A stretch of DNA of 64,000 nucleotides, taken from Macrostomum hystrix (lineage: Eukaryota; Platyhelminthes; Macrostomidae). The notes under the pieces are model-generated. The model did no database searches. It was given only the letters and a program-made list of their open reading frames with translations, and was not told where the DNA came from. Of this stretch, positions 58,596 through 64,000 are shown one piece after another. Within the stretch, counting starts at the first letter, position 1, and the number at the start of each line of letters is the position of its first letter. Location: contig CATNEN010000012.1 in assembly GCA_950097015.1 (NCBI GenBank), positions 3,093,501-3,157,500 of the forward strand. The letters run 5' to 3'. The position numbers and the translations under genes were made by a program.

Positions 58596-59844
58596 TAGGG
58601 ATGCTTAAATACCGGACTTGCCCAAAACCGGGATCCCGGTATTCAATACCGGAATTTCGCCAATACCGGTTTTGAATACCGGCATTCAATACTCAATAGC
58701 TTTTTTCATATTTTGGCTCCCGAATTTCAAAAAAGTCAAATTTTATTGCATTTTTCCTATTATTTTCTTATTGACTATCTTTTGAATGCATTATAAATCA
58801 TTTACTGAATTGTCCTAACTTTTAAATCCAATCAATTTGTTATAGGCAAGTTATAACGCCCACCCTCTCATTTCAGCGGAGGACGATGCGGCCCCAGCAG
58901 CAAAGCAGGAACCAGCAAGGCTGCAAGGCTGGAGCCGGCCGGACTGCCGGAGGGAGCGAGCTCTCGGAGGGGAACCGATCAACAGCAGCCTCCAACCCCC
59001 TGGCAGGAGGCTGAGCAGGGCCCGGCGACGGCTTGGATCGGCGAGGGAAGAATTTGATCACGCCTGGAGAGGACCTGGCAGATCGGGCGATGACGATGAG
59101 GGAGAGAGAACCAAAAGGATTGGGGGAAGAACTTCCTAACTCAACCAATGCGTTTCAACAACCCCCCCGACTCCCCCTCCGAGAGCAGGCTCAGTTAGCC
59201 AAGCAACCCGCTAGTCCCATGCTTTCCGCTGTACGAATGCTGGGGGCTGCGTCTCCACTCAAAACATCTCTGATGCGTACCGTTGTGAAGGCTCTTCCCT
59301 CCCCTCCGCCTAAAGGAGAGGAATTTTGTGAAGATTATAAAAGAAGGCGCGGAGCGCGAAATCGCACCTACTGCATAATAAAAGCATTATATTTATGTAT
59401 TTTTATACTTTCATAAACAATTATTTAATTTATGTTGATTGCTGTTGCTGATAGCCTGATACTGATAGTGATGACTGATGAGTGATGAGTGATGGTGATG
59501 AGTGATGACTGATGCGAATCGCGATGCGATGCGAATGCGATCATGCGATGATTGATGACTGATGAGTGCTGGCTGGGTTGATGGATATTGGCTATTGATT
59601 GGTATTGTATTGGTATTTGGTATTGACAGATACAGAATGTAAAAAATAAAAAAGCTAAAAATCCGAAGCGAAAGCATTTTTCAATTTCTAGGAAAATGCA
59701 TTTTAAACAAAAAATCTCAAATTTGTAAAAATACAGACATAATTTTAGACCAATACCGGACCCTAATACCGGTATTAGTAATACCGAAAAATTGGCCCAA
59801 AACCGGTATATTTCGAAACCGGGATCCCGGTATTAGAATCTCTA
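58596..59844. mobile_element. non-autonomous hAT-type element with ACCGGTATT subterminal repeats
   Basis: Flanked by a perfect 8-bp target duplication, GTGCGCCT (58588-58595 and 59845-59852). Ends are TAGGGATGCTTAAATACCGG and the inverse of TAGAGATTCTAATACCGG, an imperfect inverted repeat. Both subterminal regions hold several ATACCGG/CCGGTATT palindromes and GGGATCCCGG blocks. The 1249-base interior has a 127-codon plus frame at 59033-59416 without a recognisable domain; no transposase is seen. Confidence 0.9.
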
Positions 59845-59852
59845 GTGCGCCT

Positions 59853-60129
59853 GCACTGGCCCCCCTCATCTTCGCTGCCTGCCCACCTTTTCTCTAATTG
59901 CTACGCCTCAACCCCCCGTGTTCGCCACCACTCTCGATCTGCTCGTCTCTTATCTTTCTCTCCGCAATGTACGCTCAGCCCCCCGCATTGTTATCTCGCT
60001 ATAATGAAATAAAATCAATAAACATGGTTACGCGCCTTCTGACTATATATCTTGGCCTGCACGGGCTCTCGGTCCGGCGCGCAAGAATTTAAATTGCACC
60101 AACAACCAAGCATTGTTCAAGCCTCTCTT
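59853..60129. other. spacer right of the hAT element
   Basis: C-rich then AT-rich sequence without a recognised gene; AATAAA occurs near 60007-60020. Confidence 0.35.
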
Positions 60130-61672
60130 AAATTTGCGTGTAAGTCGCAACACCAGTTTCTATTAGATAAGAAGCTGAATTATCAGATTCTAATGTGAAT
60201 CGGACACTGAATGACCAGATTCTAATGTGGATCAGACTCTGAATGACCAGATTCTATTGTGGATCAGACTCTGAATGACCAGATTCTATTGTGGATCAGA
60301 CACTGAATGACCAGATTCTAATGTGGATCAGACACTGAATGACCAGATTCTAATGTGGATCAGACACTGAATGACCAGATTCTAATGTGGATCAGACTCT
60401 GAATGACCAGATTCTAATGTGGATCAGACACTGAATGACCAGATTCTAATGTGAATCGGACACTGAATGACCAGATTCTAATGTGAATCGGACACTGAAT
60501 GACCAGATTATAATGTGGATCAGACTCTGAATGACCAGATTCTATTGTGGATCAGACACTGAATGACCAGATTCTAATGTGGATCAGACACTGAATGACC
60601 AGATTCTAATGTGAATCGGACACTGAATGACCAGATTCTAATGTGGATCAGACACTGAATGACCAGATTATAATGTGGATCAGACACTGAATGACCAGAT
60701 TCTAATGTGAATCGGACACTGAATGACCAGATTATAATGTGGATCAGACTCTGAATGACCAGTTTCTATTAGATAAGAAGCTGAATGACCAGCTTCTAAT
60801 GTGGATCAGACTCTGAATAACCAGATTCTATTGTGGATCAGACACTGAATGACCAGATTCTAATGTGGATCAGACTCTGAATGACCAGATTCTATTGTTG
60901 ATCAGACTCTGAATGACCAGATTCTAATGTGGATCAGACTCTGAATGACCAGATTCTAATGTGGATCAGACTCTGAATGACCTGATTCTATTGTGGATCA
61001 GACACTGAATGACCAGATTCTAATGTGAATCGGACACTGAATGACCAGATTCTAATGTGGATCAGACTCTAAATGACCAGATTCTATTGTGGATCAGACA
61101 CTGAATGACCAGATTATATTGTGGATCAGACTCTGAATGACCAGTTTCTATTAGATAAGAAGCTGAATGACCAGCTTCTAATGTGGATCAGACTCTGAAT
61201 GACCAGATTCTATTGTGGATCAGACACTGAATGACTAGATTCTAATGTGGATCAGACTCTGAATGACCAGATTCTAATGTGGATCAGACTCTGAATGACC
61301 AGATTCTAATGTGGATCAGACTCTGAATGACCAGATTATAATGTGGATCAGACTCTGAATGACCAGATTCTATTGTGGATCAGACTCTGAATGACCAGAT
61401 TCTATTGTGGATCAGACACTGAATGACCAGATTCTAATGTGAATCAGACACTGAATGACCAGATTCTATTGTGGATCAGACTCTGAATGACCAGATTCTA
61501 TTGTGGATCAGACTCTGAATGACCAGATTCTATTGTGGATCAGACTCTGAATGACCAGATTCTATTGTGGATCAGACACTGAATGACCAGATTCTAATGT
61601 GAATCAGACACTGAATGACCAGATTCTATTGTGGATCAGACACTGAATGACCAGATTCTAATGTGGATGTGA
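60130..61672. repeat. 32-bp minisatellite with 382-bp higher-order repeat
   Basis: Unit TGAATGACCAGATTCTAATG followed by TGGATCAGACTC, about 47 copies, with TAATG/TATTG, GGATCAG/GAATCGG and ACTC/ACAC variants. The unusual unit AGTTTCTATTAGATAAGAAG occurs at 60761 and 61143, 382 bases apart, and in diverged form near 60156. Confidence 0.96.
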
Positions 61673-61798
61673 GTGAATGAGTGAGTGAGTGAGTTAGTGA
61701 GTGAGTGCATGACTCAATGAATTTCGACCAGCTAGAACTAAATAGAGGTGTGCAAGGCAGCGATTTTCTGGTATACCCGTACATCAAATTGATGGCTA

Positions 61799-62148
61799 AT
61801 GCCATCTCTTAGGTTGCTAATGCTGAGAGCTAATGGTGTTGAGGTGGCTAATGCTGAGAACTAATGGTGTTGAGGTGGCTAATGCTGAGAGCTAATGGTG
61901 TTGAGGTGGCTAATGCTGAGAACTAATGGTGTTGAGGTGGCTAATGCTGAGAACTAATGGTGTTGAGGTGGCTAATGCTGAGAACTAATGGTGTTGAGGT
62001 GGCTAATGCTGAGAACTAATGGTGTTGAGGTGGCTAATGCTGAGAACTAATGGTGTTGAGGTGGCTAATGCTGAGAACTAATGGTGTTGAGGTGGCTAAT
62101 GCTGAGAGCTAATGGTGTTGAGGTGGCTAATGCTGAGAACTAAGGATG
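61799..62148. repeat. 31-bp minisatellite, 11 copies
   Basis: Unit GGCTAATGCTGAGAACTAAT followed by GGTGTTGAGGT; GAGAGC is the only variant. The phrase GGCTAATGCT is shared with the unit of the array at 13513. Confidence 0.96.
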
Positions 62149-62699
62149 GTTAAGCTATGTGAGACAGATGCGATAGTCTTTCAAGTGTTTATAAAAACTG
62201 TATTTTTGTATTTTCTTTTGCTCGTCAACGAGAGCTGCGAGGGATGAGAGTGACGTCAGCAGGCGATGAGAAGTGACTTTTCTAGAAAAACGAGAGAATC
62301 CAGAGAATTCAAGAGAATAGTCTCGTGACTCCTACCTGCTGGCCTTGTTACTGAGCGGTTCTATCAACACGTGTGAGTGGCAGAGACACTGAATTTTGAC
62401 TATGATGGAACATTCATTTGTCCTAGTGTCAGCGACTGCACTTGAACGCCTGGAAAATGCCTCGTTTTCCATTTGAGCTGAATAATTCTCATTGAAAATG
62501 GGACTGTGTGCGGAAATCAGAGAGAATACGGCAAGTTGTGATTAGCGCCGCATCTATAACAGCCATGTAGGTAGCATCGATGTATCTAATTTATTAGAAC
62601 CTTGCCAATTCCTTAATTACATTCCTGTAAGTGCTTTTCCATTATTTTAATATAAGTTTCCCATTTTTATCATCTATCACAGTTTGCAGCCACCCTCCC
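62149..62699. other. spacer with CRE and heat-shock-like sites
   Basis: TGACGTCA (cAMP-response element) lies at 62251-62258 and TTCTAGAA (heat-shock element core) at 62280-62287, followed by GAATTC at about 62316. No gene start is seen close by; the nearest downstream gene begins at 63687. Confidence 0.3.
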
Positions 62700-63135
62700 G
62701 TATCACTAAAAATGTTCCCTATCACTCCTAATTCTTCCCTATCACTCCCGATTCTTCCCTGTCACTCCCATTTCTTCCCTGTCACTCCCATTTCTTCCCT
62801 GTCGCTCCCGATTCTTCTCTGTCACTCCCATTTCTTCCCTATCGCTCCAAATTCTTCCCTGTCACTCCCATTTCTTCCCTATCGCTCCAGATTCTTCCCT
62901 GTCACTCCCGATTCTTCCCTGTCACTCCCATTTCTTCCCTGTCACTCCCATTTCTTCCCTGTCACTCCCATTTCTTACCTGTCACTCCAGATTCTTCCCT
63001 ATCGCTCCCGATTCTTCCCTGTCACTCCTAATTCTTTTCTGTCACTCCCAATTCTTTCCGTTGACTTTTTCTGTCGCTCCCAATTCTTCGCTGCCACTCC
63101 CAATTCTTCCCAGTCACTCCCAATTCTTCCCTGTC
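62700..63135. repeat. 20-bp pyrimidine-rich minisatellite
   Basis: Unit TCCCATTTCTTCCCTGTCAC with CGATTCTTCCCTATCGC variants, about 21 copies. The plus frame of 170 codons across it is a repeat artefact. Confidence 0.95.
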
Positions 63136-63561
63136 ACTCCTGATTCTATCCTATCAAACTCAATCTCACTCGCTCACTCACAATCTCTCAATCCAGTTTG
63201 AGTTCTCTTGACATTGAATAGCAAAATACTTAGGACAATAAAAAACTTCTATTTGTTACTTGGAGTCCCAGAGGCTACATTAAAGCATAATCAACATGGC
63301 TACAGAACTGAATCCAAAGTCTTTAGAATAGCAAAGCAAACCGGTTTAAACCGCATCTGTTCTATTCGTAGAAAGGATATTTTATAAATCCCTAGTTGAA
63401 AAAGAGAAAGTTGCTACTTGGTTACAGAGAAAAGCGAAACGTTACGACACTTGGCCTCACAAAGTGTTACCAAAGCTGTGCCCACTGCCAAATTTAGTAA
63501 GAATAGCCGGCCAACTTCAAAGCCTTGAACAGGTTTGTTTTACAACCTCCATGTTGAGCAA
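63136..63561. other. 5' flank of the secreted-protein gene
   Basis: No gene recognised; AT-rich. Confidence 0.35.
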
Positions 63562-63567
63562 TATAAA
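63562..63567 (+). promoter_or_regulatory. TATA-like box of the secreted-protein gene
   Basis: TATAAA within GCAATATAAAATC, 120 bases upstream of the ATG at 63687. Confidence 0.35.
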
Positions 63568-63686
63568 ATCTAGAGCTAAACACGGAGAGTTAGATACAGT
63601 GAAGTGAGTTTCTCGGCAGTGAAGCAGAGCTACTAGCAGACCCATTGTTCAGAGAGACTCAGACACAGAAGCAGAAACTTGCAGCG

Positions 63687-64000
63687 ATGCCGCATCCCAC
63701 AGCCGCCCAGTGTCTGGCGGCGACAATCCTGTTGGTCAGCAGTTTGGCCAGCATGACCACGGCTGTGCCGGTCGACTGTCCGATCCGCAGGCACACCGAC
63801 TGGGAGATTATCGGCGGCAAGAATGTCAGCCAGGTGCTCATCAGCATCAAGCTCAGCAACGGCAGCTGCATCCAGGTGCACGATCGGGGCACGCCGACCA
63901 CCTTCACAACGTCCCGGACCCGGCACTGTATCTTCTGCATCGAGGGCCACTGCGTGCCGGTGCCGAAGCTGCCCAGTCCGCCAACCTGCGACTCCGTTCA
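63687..64000 (+). CDS. secreted Cys-rich protein, N-terminal part cut by window edge
   Basis: The frame opens at ATG 63687 and is still open at the last base, giving 104 visible residues. The start is a clear signal peptide (MPHPTAAQCLAATILLVSSL, cleavage probably near MTTAVPVDC). The mature part has Cys in pairs (SCIQVHD, RHCIFCIEGHC, PPTCD) and two glycosylation sites (NVS, NGS). The GC-rich third positions match the receptor genes of the window, supporting real coding. No family is recognisable from this fragment. Further exons must lie beyond 64000. Confidence 0.72.
   Translation, partial: MPHPTAAQCLAATILLVSSLASMTTAVPVDCPIRRHTDWEIIGGKNVSQVLISIKLSNGSCIQVHDRGTPTTFTTSRTRHCIFCIEGHCVPVPKLPSPPTCDSV

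Overview
The window is animal nuclear DNA. Spliced genes with GT-AG introns encode metazoan receptor families: a kainate-type ionotropic glutamate receptor, an amine-type GPCR and a peptide-type GPCR. There are no operons or ribosome binding sites. Genes are GC-rich islands in AT-rich sequence, and tandem repeats make up roughly a third of the window by my reading. I cannot fix the phylum; an invertebrate is most likely.

Layout. 1-3.2 kb: AT-rich, nothing recognised. 3.26-5.3 kb (-): a secreted C-type lectin and a broken copy of it. 6.8-9.2 kb: a Crypton-like tyrosine-recombinase relic and an alpha-tubulin pseudogene. 9.5-11 kb: a GATA microsatellite and a hAT-type non-autonomous element that carries its own minisatellite. 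11.4-12.9 kb (+): an intronless amine-type GPCR. 13.5-19 kb: three large minisatellites. 19.6-32.1 kb (-): fifteen exons of the kainate-type glutamate receptor, with splice phases that agree throughout; only the 5' signal-peptide exon is missing. Most of its larger introns carry a different minisatellite. 32.4-33.6 kb: a non-LTR retrotransposon fragment with an inverted 5' part (twin-priming architecture). 34-46 kb: repeat arrays, a Met/Gly-rich unknown protein (-), a 42-residue membrane micropeptide (+) and a second hAT element. 47.5-51.8 kb (+): a two-exon peptide-type GPCR whose intron holds a 1 kb GAGAGT array. 52.7-53.5 kb: a 38-bp array with an AP-1 consensus in nearly every unit. 54.5 kb (+): a small InaF-motif membrane protein. 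56.4-57.2 kb: an internally deleted mariner-like element with perfect 29-bp inverted repeats. 58.6-59.8 kb: a third hAT element with an 8-bp target duplication. 60-63 kb: more arrays. 63.7 kb to the end (+): the start of a secreted Cys-rich protein cut by the window edge.

How it fits together. The genes are separate transcription units; several encode membrane or secreted proteins, including three receptors, but the sequence gives no evidence of a shared pathway. The unusual property is structural: private minisatellites fill introns and intergenic space, some with higher-order repeats, and one family is carried inside hAT-like elements. The most testable novelty is a pair of inverted copies of one 30-bp minisatellite flanking an exon of the glutamate receptor.
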